Assembly: GCA_022819825.1 (NCBI GenBank)
Contig: JAJEGM010000046.1
Coordinates: 1 to 61,939, forward strand
DNA length: 61,939 nt
DNA from: Acidimicrobiia bacterium
GTDB lineage: Bacteria; Actinomycetota; Acidimicrobiia; Acidimicrobiales; Bin134
Reading direction: 5' to 3'
Shown one piece after another: positions 45,701 to 54,059 of the stretch (the stretch's first letter is position 1; each line of letters opens with the position of its first letter). The notes under the pieces are model-generated. The model had not been told where the DNA came from and did not search any database. It saw only the letters and a list, made by a program, of their open reading frames with translations. Both the position numbers and the translations under genes were made by a program.

Positions 45701-46630
45701 TTAAGTGCTCTGGGACGGGGCAATGACGGTCTCGCCGTAGCGGCGCATGGTGTCGAGGGTGGCTTCGATGTCGTCGCCGGGGAGGTTGACCGTGATCCAG
45801 GTCACTCCCAGCGCTTCCAGATCGGACAGCGCGGCGATGTGGGCGTCGGCGTCGAAGTCGGGGTCGGCCGGTCGGCCGCCGACGTGGTTCAGATAGCTGA
45901 CGTCGATGTCGGCGGGGTCTCGCCCAGCCTCGTCCACGTAGGTCCACAACTCGTCGAGCAGGGCCGCCAAGTCGTCCAGGGTCTCCAGCGGCGGGGTCCG
46001 GGCCGTGGTGGCCAACACCCGGGGAGCGGGGAACGGGGTCCAGCCGTTGGCCATGGTGGCCACCCGCCGGCGGGCCCGCTTGGAGTTGCCGCCGATCCAA
46101 ATGGGCGGATGGGGCTTCTGGACCGGTTTGGGGTTGGCGGTTTGGCCCAGGGCGGTGAACGTGCTGCCCTCGTAGGCGAAATCGTCGGTGGTCCAGATGC
46201 CGATCATGGCCTCGATGGCCTCGTCGAAGATCTGGTTGCGGTTGTTGAAGTCGACGCCGAGGGCCTTGAACTCGCCCTTGAGGTAGCCGGAGCCGGTGGC
46301 GAAGATGAATCGGCCGCCGGAGAAGGCGTCGACGGTGGCGATGGCCTTGGCCATGATGAACGGGTTCCGATAGGGCACCACCACGATGTTGGGGATGAGC
46401 TTGATGCGGTCTGTGACCGCGGCACAGAAAGCCAGGGCGGCAAACGGGTCCACGGCGTCGTGACCGCCGGCGTTGAGCCAGCGGTCGGTGGGAGCGGGAT
46501 GATCGGTGAAACCCAGACCGTGGAACCCGGACTCCTCGGCGGTGCGGGCGAAGTCCACCACGCCCTGCTTGGTGATCAGCCTCTGGTCCCACGGGGGGGC
46601 CACCATCGGAAACGTCACTGCGAACTTCAT
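45701..46630 (-). CDS. LLM-class F420/FMN-dependent oxidoreductase
   Basis: This 309-residue luciferase-like TIM-barrel protein has GFHGLGFTDHPAPTDRW at the start, IKLIPNIVVVPYRNPFIMAK, the phosphate-binding FSGGRFIFATGSGYLKGE, and PPIWIGGNSKRA. This pattern suits the F420-dependent group common in actinobacteria. The reaction is unknown. I start at the ATG at 46630 (MKFAVTFPM). It lies 23 bases from the kinase stop and directly ahead of the synthetase pair. Confidence 0.83.
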   Translation of the reverse strand: MKFAVTFPMVAPPWDQRLITKQGVVDFARTAEESGFHGLGFTDHPAPTDRWLNAGGHDAVDPFAALAFCAAVTDRIKLIPNIVVVPYRNPFIMAKAIATVDAFSGGRFIFATGSGYLKGEFKALGVDFNNRNQIFDEAIEAMIGIWTTDDFAYEGSTFTALGQTANPKPVQKPHPPIWIGGNSKRARRRVATMANGWTPFPAPRVLATTARTPPLETLDDLAALLDELWTYVDEAGRDPADIDVSYLNHVGGRPADPDFDADAHIAALSDLEALGVTWITVNLPGDDIEATLDTMRRYGETVIAPSQST

Positions 46631-46653
46631 GGATCTCCTCTTTTGCGCGCGCC

Positions 46654-47961
46654 TTACTGTGCAGCCTCGCTTTGAGAATCGCAAGCGGCGCGCCATTGGG
46701 GGTAGCGGCGGTTGCATGCCTCGGCCCAGTCGGGTCGGGGCTCGACCCGGTGGCCGGTGCGGGCCCAGCGGCGAGCTTCGGCCCAGTCGCTGGACTCCAG
46801 GCCGGCGGTGATGCGGGCCAACCAGGCCGCTCCCCTAGCGGCCCCCTCAGGTATGGCAGCAACGTCCACCGGCAAGTTGGCAGCGTCGGCCAGGGCTTGC
46901 ATCCAACGCTGGACGTGGGTGCCCCCACCTACGGCAACGATGCGCTCGGGGGCGGTGCCGGCCAGATCGAGGTGGTGGCGCACTACGAACCCGGCGGCCT
47001 CGTAAGCCGCGGCCAGCACCTCGGCAGGACCGTGGCCCACATCCAGGCCCACCAGTGCGGCCCGCAAGTCGGGGTCGTGGCGGGGGGTGCGCTCGCCCCG
47101 GATATAAGGCACCCACAGCGGCAGGCGGTCGGGGTGAGAGGGATCGTCGGCCGGGTCGCCGGTGAGGGCCCGCACCCGCTCCAGGAAAAGGCCGCCAGCG
47201 TTGCTCGGCCCGCCGATGGCGGCCAGACCGGGCTGGAGGTGGGGAATGGTCCACAGCCCCTCGGCCTCGGGCCACCCCTCGACCACCGCCCAGGTGATCA
47301 AGGTGGTGCCGCAGATCACCAGCACGTCGCCCGGAGAGTCGGCCCCGGCCACGAGCTGCTCGGCCAGCGCGTCCACCGTGCCGGCGGCTACCGGGGCATC
47401 TCTCCGGTAACCGACGGGGGCCGAGCCCATGGCCAGCTCGGGGAGGCGGGCGGGGTCGCACCACTGGGCGTCCCAACCGTCGGCGCCGAACACCGGAAGG
47501 CAGGTCATGGCGGTGACAGCGTCGATGGCGGCAGCTCCGCACAGCGCGTGACTGGCCACCGCCTGGGCGGGCCAGTAGGCGTGGGCGTTGGGCACGGCCT
47601 GCTCCAGCGAGCGCAGGAATCCGACGAACTCGCCGTCGGGGTGGTGGCCCCGGTGGTCGCCGTACAGGATTCCCGGCGAGACCGGCGTCCCGTTGGCATC
47701 GACCGCGACCAGCGACGGGACCATGGCGGCCAAGCCGATGCCCGCCACTTTGTGCTCGGCCGAAACGGTGTCGCAGGCCTCGACGACGTTGGTAGCCCAC
47801 ACCGCGGCGGCATCGTGCTCGAACACCGCGGGGGTGGGAGCGTTGACCGTGTGGGGGATGCGGGCTCGGGCCAGGACGCCGCCGTGCTCGTCCACGGCCA
47901 CCGCCTTCACCGAGGTGGTGCCGATGTCGATCCCCACCGTGACCTCGACTGTCTCAGTCAC
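46654..47961 (-). CDS. FGGY-family sugar kinase
   Basis: This 435-residue kinase has GIDIGTTSVKAVAVDE (phosphate 1), GHHPD and GDVLVICGTTLITWAVVE (middle), and IVAVGGGTHVQRWMQALAD (adenosine loop), as in xylulokinase and L-ribulokinase relatives. I take the GTG at 47961, close before the ATPase fold. A TTG at 48012 would add 17 residues. The next gene (48056) is divergent. Beyond it are a hydroxyacid dehydrogenase and a class II aldolase that would suit the same sugar or sugar-acid route. Confidence 0.8.
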   Translation of the reverse strand: MTETVEVTVGIDIGTTSVKAVAVDEHGGVLARARIPHTVNAPTPAVFEHDAAAVWATNVVEACDTVSAEHKVAGIGLAAMVPSLVAVDANGTPVSPGILYGDHRGHHPDGEFVGFLRSLEQAVPNAHAYWPAQAVASHALCGAAAIDAVTAMTCLPVFGADGWDAQWCDPARLPELAMGSAPVGYRRDAPVAAGTVDALAEQLVAGADSPGDVLVICGTTLITWAVVEGWPEAEGLWTIPHLQPGLAAIGGPSNAGGLFLERVRALTGDPADDPSHPDRLPLWVPYIRGERTPRHDPDLRAALVGLDVGHGPAEVLAAAYEAAGFVVRHHLDLAGTAPERIVAVGGGTHVQRWMQALADAANLPVDVAAIPEGAARGAAWLARITAGLESSDWAEARRWARTGHRVEPRPDWAEACNRRYPQWRAACDSQSEAAQ

Positions 47962-48053
47962 AGATTGCAACGGTAATGGCCCGTCGGTGAGGTGGGCAGC
48001 CTGGTCCCGCAAATTTATGATATAGTTGTTGTTGATTATTTATTAAAATATAA

Positions 48054-48063
48054 GTATGTCATA
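48054..48063. repeat. first TATGTCATA site, at the start of the AlbA_2 gene
   Basis: GTATGTCATA here is the exact reverse complement of 49707-49716 at the end of the gene. It overlaps the ATG at 48056, inside an AT-rich stretch (48010-48063) that is unlike its GC-rich surroundings. It could be an operator for this gene's own product. Confidence 0.5.
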
Positions 48064-49711
48064 TCCTCTCTTCCACCCCCACAACGAAGAACCACAGCCG
48101 ATGGTGATGACGACTGACGACTTTCGCGGCGCATTCCCAGCAGAGGGGGAGCACATCGAGTTCAAGACAGGACTTTCCGTCGATCAAATACGCCGGTCAG
48201 CGGTCGCTTTCTCCAATACGGATGGCGGCGTGATATTGCTCGGGGTAGACGACGATGCCTCCGTAAGAGGATTCACGCTTACCTCTACGGGCAGCGCCAA
48301 GCTCAACAACGATGTGTTCGGCAATGTCGTCAATCCTGGTCGCTATGCAGTAGTGCGAGTTGTCGTGGGAGACAAGCCGATAGTCGTCATCTCGGTAGCA
48401 CGTCGGATTGAAGGCGTCTCCCAGCTCACGGACGGCAGTGTTTTGGGACGCTTTGGGGCATCGAATCGAGCGCTTCTTGGCGAAGAGCTGACCCGGTTGG
48501 TTGCTCGTCGCTCGCTCAACAGTTTCGAGGACACACCGACTGGAGTCAGCGTGATTCAGGTAGATCCTGACTTACTTGACGAACTCGCACAAGGGTGGGG
48601 TTGGAGCGAAGACAGCCGAGAAGCACGGATGGACGAACATGGGTTCGTCACACTGAACGAGTCGGAACGCCAGCTCACTGTTGCGGGCGCTCTGCACTTG
48701 CTGCCCGACCCTCAAACGGTGCTTGGCAAGGCATTCATCGAGATTTTCCGCTATCGGAGCGGGGCGGTGGAACATGACCGCCGCGTGGAGGTCAAGGGTC
48801 CGCTCGGCCATCAGGTCCGAACAGCAGCCTCCACTGTCCTGGACGAAGTTGGCATTGACTTTGTCGTGCTCGGCACACAGCGCCACGACCTGCCCCGCCT
48901 TCCCGAAATCGTCCTCCGAGAGGCAATAGCCAACGCCGTTGCCCATCGTTCCTACGAGGCCAGGGGCACCCCAGTACGCATCGACATCCACGACGACCGA
49001 GTGGTTGTGACCTCACCCGGGGGATTGCCAGAGCCAGTCACCGTCGCCAACATTCGGGAGCAATATGCGGCCAGGAACCAAGTGGTCATTGGCACTCTGC
49101 GGCGATTCGGTCTTGCTGAGGATGCGGGCCGAGGTGTGGACGTGATGCAAGACGAGATGGCCAACCACCTCTTGGACCCACCGGAATTTGTCGACACGGG
49201 CGAATCGGTCTCCGTAATCCTGCGCACGGTAGGCGCCGTCGCCCTCCACGAACGAGCCTGGATCGCCGAACTGGAAAAGCGCGGCTCGATAGATTCCGGT
49301 GACCGATTGATACTGGTCCACGCTTCACGCAGCCTTGAGCTCACCAACTCCGTCGTGCGCGACCTCCTTGGCGTCGACAGTGTTCAGGCCCGCCATGCGC
49401 TTCAACGCCTCCGCGACGCAGGACTGCTCACTCAACACGGCGAGCGCGGCGGAGCGGTCTACATCATCAGCCCCGAAATCGGCGCACCCGCTGGATTGCG
49501 GCTGTCTGACGACGAAATCGACACACTGGTCCTTGAACTTGCCCAAGAACAGTCGATAACGAACACGACAGTGCGGGAAAGATTGAATGTGGACCGGCTT
49601 CAGGCACTGCATATTTTGAACCGGCTTTGCCAATCAGGACACCTGGTGAGGCGCGGTGAACGTCGTGGAACCAAGTATGGACTGCCCGAGGCAAACGACA
49701 AACAGTTATGA
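48056..49711 (+). CDS. AlbA_2/Schlafen-like ATPase with C-terminal winged helices
   Basis: This protein of about 551 residues has an N-terminal AlbA_2 domain (GEHIEFKTGLSVDQIRRSAV, FSNTDGGVILLGVDDD), then an ATP-binding HATPase_c_4-like part (LREAIANAVAHRSYEARGTP, GRGVDVMQDEM). Two or three winged helices follow, near 400-540 (SVVRDLLGVDSVQARHALQR, TVRERLNVDRLQALHILNRL). Such proteins are often annotated as transcriptional regulators or RecG-like, and some act in defence; the role is not settled. The ATG at 48056 has no ribosome binding site, and 48101 is a possible start. Lower GC at its flanks suggests transfer. Confidence 0.75.
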   Translation: MSYPLFHPHNEEPQPMVMTTDDFRGAFPAEGEHIEFKTGLSVDQIRRSAVAFSNTDGGVILLGVDDDASVRGFTLTSTGSAKLNNDVFGNVVNPGRYAVVRVVVGDKPIVVISVARRIEGVSQLTDGSVLGRFGASNRALLGEELTRLVARRSLNSFEDTPTGVSVIQVDPDLLDELAQGWGWSEDSREARMDEHGFVTLNESERQLTVAGALHLLPDPQTVLGKAFIEIFRYRSGAVEHDRRVEVKGPLGHQVRTAASTVLDEVGIDFVVLGTQRHDLPRLPEIVLREAIANAVAHRSYEARGTPVRIDIHDDRVVVTSPGGLPEPVTVANIREQYAARNQVVIGTLRRFGLAEDAGRGVDVMQDEMANHLLDPPEFVDTGESVSVILRTVGAVALHERAWIAELEKRGSIDSGDRLILVHASRSLELTNSVVRDLLGVDSVQARHALQRLRDAGLLTQHGERGGAVYIISPEIGAPAGLRLSDDEIDTLVLELAQEQSITNTTVRERLNVDRLQALHILNRLCQSGHLVRRGERRGTKYGLPEANDKQL

Positions 49712-49756
49712 CATACATGTTGAATCGACTGAAAGTAATTTTAAAATATGTCATAA
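49706..49756. repeat. inverted repeat after the AlbA_2 gene
   Basis: TTATGACATA (49706-49715) and TATGTCATAA (49747-49756) are perfect reverse complements separated by 31 AT-rich bases. The left arm contains the gene's stop codon. It could be a weak terminator. The same 9-base core TATGTCATA at the start of the gene makes a protein-binding site or element end equally likely. Confidence 0.5.
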
Positions 49757-49879
49757 ATGAGCTTTCAGGCCGACGATCAATGAGGGCCACCAATCGAGGC
49801 ACCCCCAAAGCCACTGAGAAGCGAGCCGGAACCAACTGAGTGATCGGCGAAGGCGTGATGTGAGCCGTACGCTGGGGCT

Positions 49880-50851
49880 ATGAGTCGACCGAGAGCGCTG
49901 GTGACCGCTCCGCTGCGGGGGCCGGGCTTGGACCGGCTGCGGGAGGTGGCCGACGTGGAGTTCGATCCGTGGATCGAGCACCAGCCCTTCCGTCTTTATC
50001 GTGCCGATGACTTGGCCGCCCGGTTGGCGGCGGTGTCAGCCGACCTGCTGGTGTGCGAGGCCGACGAGTGCAAGGGGCCGGTGTTCGAGCAGCCGCTGCG
50101 GTTGGTGGCCTCCACCCGGGGCGACCCCACCAACGTGGACGTAGCTGGCGCCACCGCGGCGGGCATTCCGGTGCTCCATGCCCCGGGGCGCAACGCCGAT
50201 GCGGTGGCCGAGATGACGGTGGCGCTGATGTTTGCCGCCAGCCGCCACGTGGTGATGGGCGACCGGGACATGCGAGCGGGCACGGTGTTTGGCGACACCA
50301 TCCCCTATCAGCGGTATCGGGCCTGGCAGATGGCCGGCCGCACGGTGGGGCTGGTGGGGCTGGGGGCAGTGGGGCGAGCGGCCAAGTGGCGCTTCGAAGG
50401 CCTGGGGATGAAGGTGATCGCCCACGACCCCTACCAGTCCGACGCCGGCTGCGACCTAGACGAACTGCTGGCCGCCGCCGACGTGGTGTCGATGCACGCC
50501 CCGGTCAACCCGGAGACGACGGGGATGATTGGCACCGAGCAGTTCGCCGCCATGCGGCCGGGGGCCATCTATGTGAACACCGCTCGAGCCGCGTTGCACG
50601 ACACCGACGCCTTGGTGGAGGCATTGACCTCAGGGCATCTGGGGGGTGCGGGCCTCGACCACGTGCAGGGCGAGGTCCTCCCGCCCGACCATCCGCTGAC
50701 CACCCTCGACAACGTGGTGCTCACCCCCCATGTGGGCGGAGCCACCTATGACACCGAGGTAAACCAGACCGACATGGTGGTGGAGGACATCTGCCGGCTC
50801 CTGGCCGGAGAGCGCCCCCACCGCCTGGCCAACCCGGAGGTGTGGCAATGA
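49880..50851 (+). CDS. D-isomer-specific 2-hydroxyacid dehydrogenase
   Basis: This 323-residue NAD(P)-dependent dehydrogenase has VGLVGLGAVGRAAKWRF (Rossmann GxGxxG), the catalytic Arg in VNTARAALHDTDAL, Glu in QGEVLPPDHPL and His in LTPHVGGATYD. It belongs to the PGDH/hydroxypyruvate reductase group. Its TGA overlaps the ATG of the aldolase gene (ATGA). With that aldolase and the nearby FGGY kinase it suggests breakdown of a sugar or sugar acid. Confidence 0.85.
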   Translation: MSRPRALVTAPLRGPGLDRLREVADVEFDPWIEHQPFRLYRADDLAARLAAVSADLLVCEADECKGPVFEQPLRLVASTRGDPTNVDVAGATAAGIPVLHAPGRNADAVAEMTVALMFAASRHVVMGDRDMRAGTVFGDTIPYQRYRAWQMAGRTVGLVGLGAVGRAAKWRFEGLGMKVIAHDPYQSDAGCDLDELLAAADVVSMHAPVNPETTGMIGTEQFAAMRPGAIYVNTARAALHDTDALVEALTSGHLGGAGLDHVQGEVLPPDHPLTTLDNVVLTPHVGGATYDTEVNQTDMVVEDICRLLAGERPHRLANPEVWQ

Positions 50852-51507
50852 CCGACAGCGCCGATATTCGAGCCCAAGTGGTGGCCGCCGCCCAGGCCAT
50901 GGACGCGGCCGGGCTGGTGGTGGGCACCGCAGGGAACGTCTCAGGGCGGGCCGACAACGGGATGATCTGGCTGACCCCGTCGTCGCTCCCCTACGACCAG
51001 GTGAGCATCGACAACCTGGCGGCGGTAGACCTGGACGGGAACCCGGTGGACGGCTCTTCCCGGCCGTCTACCGAGAAAGCCATGCACCTGGCCTGCTACC
51101 GGGCATTCCCCGAGGTGGGCGGGGTAGTGCACTGCCACCCGATTCACGCTTCCATGTTCGCGGTGGCCCACAAGAGCATCCCCGCAGTGATCGAGGAGGT
51201 CATCGTGTACCTGGGTGGTGACGTGCCGGTGACCGACTACCGGCCCACCGGCTCCGACGAACTGGGCGAAGAGGTGGTGCGCCACCTGGCCGACCGCTCA
51301 GCCGTGCTGATGGCCAACCACGGCATGCTGTGCATCGGCGAGTCGCCCGACCACGCCCTGCACGCAGCCCTGGTAGCCGAGCACACCGCCCGCATCGTCT
51401 GGGGCGCCAGCCGCCTCGGCGACCCCGTCGACCTCCCCGAAAAAGCCCTCTCCGACTTCGAAGGCGTCTACACCTACCTCCGCACCGAAACCTGGTCGGC
51501 TTCCTAG
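50848..51507 (+). CDS. class II aldolase (fuculose-phosphate aldolase/AraD type)
   Basis: This 219-residue zinc enzyme has VVGTAGNVSGR (phosphate site), the metal motif VVHCHPIHASMF, and the later MANHGMLCIGE with the third His. Family members cleave ketose phosphates such as fuculose-1-P or epimerise ribulose-5-P. I start at the ATG at 50848, which overlaps the dehydrogenase stop, and not at the GTG two codons earlier. Confidence 0.85.
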   Translation: MTDSADIRAQVVAAAQAMDAAGLVVGTAGNVSGRADNGMIWLTPSSLPYDQVSIDNLAAVDLDGNPVDGSSRPSTEKAMHLACYRAFPEVGGVVHCHPIHASMFAVAHKSIPAVIEEVIVYLGGDVPVTDYRPTGSDELGEEVVRHLADRSAVLMANHGMLCIGESPDHALHAALVAEHTARIVWGASRLGDPVDLPEKALSDFEGVYTYLRTETWSAS

Positions 51508-51775
51508 CGGGTCGACAACAAGCCATATGACCTCCATGGAAAGTTAGGAGGACAGAGGAGGCGATCCGGCGAGGTACGCCCGGGAAGAAGCAAGCGGCGC
51601 AGATCGGCGTGTAATCCGCTTTGAAATAGCCACTGGCCGGTCTGAATCTCTATTCAGGCTATGCAAAACGAGGGGATCGACGTCGCCGCATCGGGGAGCG
51701 CCGCAGCGGCGCTCAGCTCCAAAGCTCGGGGAGATGGCCGCTGAGCAGCCCGGTGTCACTGGCTATCCTGACCTC
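51508..51775. other. 268-base intergenic region with a short hairpin
   Basis: The only structure I see is GCGCCG-CAG-CGGCGC near 51700-51714, a 6-bp GC hairpin without T tract, well after the aldolase stop. A minus-strand frame at 51544-51759 has no recognisable features, and I do not call it. Confidence 0.4.
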
Positions 51776-52096
51776 ATGGCTATTACCAGCGTTCCCAGAA
51801 GCTGGGTGCGGGCGTTGAGGCGCGAGTTTTTGAAAGCGTTTTTCTACGGTTGGGCGACAATGCTGCATGGCGGGTGGGCTTTGGTCTTTTGGACGTCGGT
51901 TGGTTGGTCCGATATTTGGGCGGTAATCGTCGGCACGGCAACGGGGCAACTTGCGGTCTATTTGTTCGGGACCAAGCGGATAGCCCGGAAACGTTTGCAG
52001 ATGTTTTCCGATCTCGGGATCGAGGTCGATAGCCCTGAGATGTTCGTGAAATCTCCCCGCTCCGTAGCCAAAAGACTGCAAGCCAGCGCTGTTTAG
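51776..52096 (+). CDS. small membrane protein of unknown function
   Basis: This 106-residue protein starts with a basic amphipathic stretch (SWVRALRREFLKAFFYGWA). Two hydrophobic segments follow (MLHGGWALVFWTSVGW and WAVIVGTATGQLAVYLFG), then a basic, soluble tail. No family is recognised. I use the ATG at 51776; the frame is open to 51734. It converges on the HExxH lipoprotein gene, with four bases of overlap. Confidence 0.55.
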   Translation: MAITSVPRSWVRALRREFLKAFFYGWATMLHGGWALVFWTSVGWSDIWAVIVGTATGQLAVYLFGTKRIARKRLQMFSDLGIEVDSPEMFVKSPRSVAKRLQASAV

Positions 52097-53259
52097 CTGA
52101 TTCCGCAGGCGGTTAGAACCCGCTTTACTTCTCTGTCTGCGCCGGTGGTGTCGAAAACGATTGTGCCGACCAGCGACCCGTCCGAGTTCCATGCTGTGAA
52201 AACGAGTTCTGACGATGCGGCCAGCGATTCGGCGAACGCTGCGGGGTCGGGGGACAGCGCGTATTCGCTGAAGTCGGATTCCTCCCATGCTTCTTCTATT
52301 GGCGAGCCGTCAAATTCGTAATAGACGGGGATTCTGCCGCCTAGCGCTTGCTGGCCGCTCACACGTCGGCCGAAGAAATCAATGTAAGCGCTGAATGAAT
52401 CGTTTTGGCAAACGATGTCGAGGGTTGGGGCGTCGTCGTCGTTGAGAGATTCCAAAGTGTGTCTTTTTGGCTCTAGATAGCTCCATAAATCACTCTCCCC
52501 CACGGGGTCGTTAAGCCGGAACCAAGACGTGTTCTCCACTTGGCACAGGAAGACAAGGCCCTCAACTATAAGGAGCGGCGTGCATTCCGGATCGGCTGAT
52601 CTACCCGGTTCGCCTGGGCTTGCCGGTGCTATGCCGCAAACGCCCGCAGATGGGATGCCCGCGTACTCAGTGAAAAGGTGGTCGGCCACACAGCGGAAAA
52701 GGTCGCTGTGGGAGCATCTCGTGTATTGGCTGTTGGCGAGCGCCGTCCTGTGGTCCTCCGGTTCGCCCTGGTCAATTTGGAGGCCTCCGGCCGCTTGGCG
52801 GCATTGTTCTATTGAGGGGTGGTCTCTTATCAAGGCGTGGGCCACCTCGTGAAGCAGCGTCTCTGCGAACGGGTCTGAGCGGGCGATGTGGTGGGCCGCT
52901 TGGTCGTAGCAACCCACGATGGAGCTGCCGGTGGGGCAGCCGGTGTTTCTCGGAACCAGAGCGCTTGTCGGCGGAGCGGCCGGTTTGCCCTCCACTTCGA
53001 CTTCCTCCCAAATCAGGCCGATCAAAGCGTCGGCGTCAGCGTCGGATAAGGCCCGGTTGTGCTCGGGGCTCTCCCGGTACGGCCCCCAAGCGCAAAGCTC
53101 CCAGTCGTAGACGCCCTGCGAGACGTGCTCGGCGCACCTTCCCAACGGGGCCTCGGCGGGAACCACTATGCCGCCGCCATCGTCGTTCCCGCAGGCCGAG
53201 CCCACCAGCACAAGCGCCACGACAACCACCGCCAAGCTCATACGAACCGCTGCGCGCAT
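52093..53259 (-). CDS. lipoprotein with HExxH zinc-protease-like motif
   Basis: This 388-residue lipoprotein has a signal peptide and lipobox LVGSACGN. About 120 residues follow with several cysteines, then the metal-type motif LLHEVAHALIRDHP (about 136-149), in which the H-E-x-x-H is clear. Many cysteines around it suggest disulfides outside the cell. I cannot place it in a known peptidase family, and the third ligand is not obvious. It ends with a small beta-rich domain (SELVFTAWNSDGSLVGTIVF). It lies between a small membrane protein and a toxin-antitoxin pair. Confidence 0.65.
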   Translation of the reverse strand: MRAAVRMSLAVVVVALVLVGSACGNDDGGGIVVPAEAPLGRCAEHVSQGVYDWELCAWGPYRESPEHNRALSDADADALIGLIWEEVEVEGKPAAPPTSALVPRNTGCPTGSSIVGCYDQAAHHIARSDPFAETLLHEVAHALIRDHPSIEQCRQAAGGLQIDQGEPEDHRTALANSQYTRCSHSDLFRCVADHLFTEYAGIPSAGVCGIAPASPGEPGRSADPECTPLLIVEGLVFLCQVENTSWFRLNDPVGESDLWSYLEPKRHTLESLNDDDAPTLDIVCQNDSFSAYIDFFGRRVSGQQALGGRIPVYYEFDGSPIEEAWEESDFSEYALSPDPAAFAESLAASSELVFTAWNSDGSLVGTIVFDTTGADREVKRVLTACGIS

Positions 53260-53390
53260 ACCTGGAAACTACCGAGCCAGGGCGGCCCCAGCGCCACCAG
53301 GGCTGGGGAGCTCGGCGGCGGGGGCCTGGGCGTGGCCGAGAGGGTCGGACTGAGCGTCTGCAACCCTCGGCGAATACTGTGCGGATGTGC

Positions 53391-53410
53391 ATGTAGCATA
53401 TTTGCTACAT
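53391..53410. promoter_or_regulatory. inverted repeat, probable operator of the Phd/VapC pair
   Basis: ATGTAGCA-TATT-TGCTACAT is a perfect 8-bp inverted repeat with a 4-base spacer, eight bases upstream of the ATG at 53418. Phd/YefM antitoxins repress their own operons by binding such palindromes over the promoter. The repeat is AT-rich in a GC-rich setting. Confidence 0.6.
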
Positions 53411-53417
53411 TTGTCGC

Positions 53418-53672
53418 ATGACTGAGGTTGCTTCTCGGGAGCTTCGCAATCAGACGCGGGCTCTGTTGGACCGGGTTGCTGACGGCGAGCGGATCACGAT
53501 CACTGTTCAGGGACGGCCAGTGGCGGAGTTGACTCCGGTTGCCAATCGGCCAATCTGGATGGGCCGAGAGCGATTCGTCAGCCAGGTTTTGGCTTTCCAG
53601 GCTGATGCCGGCCTATCCGCTGAGTTGAACGAACTCAGCGATGAGACCACTGACGACCTCCCGTGGCTATGA
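53418..53672 (+). CDS. Phd/YefM-type antitoxin
   Basis: This 84-residue protein begins MTEVASRELRNQTRALLDRV and continues VADGERITITVQGRPVAEL, the standard Phd/YefM DNA-binding fold. The acidic C-terminal tail should cover the toxin. It overlaps the PIN toxin start by several bases. The palindrome eight bases upstream is a probable binding site for self-repression. Confidence 0.82.
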   Translation: MTEVASRELRNQTRALLDRVADGERITITVQGRPVAELTPVANRPIWMGRERFVSQVLAFQADAGLSAELNELSDETTDDLPWL

Positions 53673-54055
53673 ACAGAGGACTGGCGGACACATCCCTGTT
53701 CATCGCCCGCGAAAACGGACGCCCGCTCCAAGAAGACCTGCTGCCTGATGAATTGGCAGTCTCAGCCATAACCCTCGGCGAGTTACGCGCCGGAGTGCTG
53801 GCCGCAAGCGATATTGAAACCCGCTATCAAAGGCTTTCCACCCTCACCGCCGCGCTCGCCCTCCAGCCGGTCCCCATCGATGATGCGGTGGCCGCTTCCT
53901 GGGCCAAGCTCCGGTTGTCACTTCGGGACCAGAAGCTCAAGATGCCCGTCAACGACTCCTGGATCGCGGCAACTGCCATCTCGCTCGGCGTCCCCGTCGT
54001 CACCCAAGACGACGACTTCCCCATCCTTGACGAACTCGACGTGATCCGGGTGTGA
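53663..54055 (+). CDS. vapC: PIN-domain ribonuclease toxin (VapC type)
   Basis: This 130-residue protein has the PIN acidic set: Asp in GLADTSLF, Glu in TLGELRAG, Asp in VNDSWIAA and Asp in VTQDDDF. Length is normal. A GTG at 53663 overlaps the antitoxin gene; an ATG at 53669 is the alternative start. With the Phd-like gene it forms a type II pair. It differs clearly from the PIN protein at 9535, so the two pairs are not copies. Confidence 0.85.
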   Translation: MAMNRGLADTSLFIARENGRPLQEDLLPDELAVSAITLGELRAGVLAASDIETRYQRLSTLTAALALQPVPIDDAVAASWAKLRLSLRDQKLKMPVNDSWIAATAISLGVPVVTQDDDFPILDELDVIRV

Positions 54056-54059
54056 GCGG

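Noticed and set aside
44057..46675. 872-residue plus-strand open frame
   Set aside because: It is antisense to the acyl-CoA synthetase and LLM genes and composed of shadow residues.
51544..51759. 71-residue minus-strand open frame after the aldolase gene
   Set aside because: No ribosome binding site, no family resemblance, and it overlaps the upstream region of the gene at 51776.
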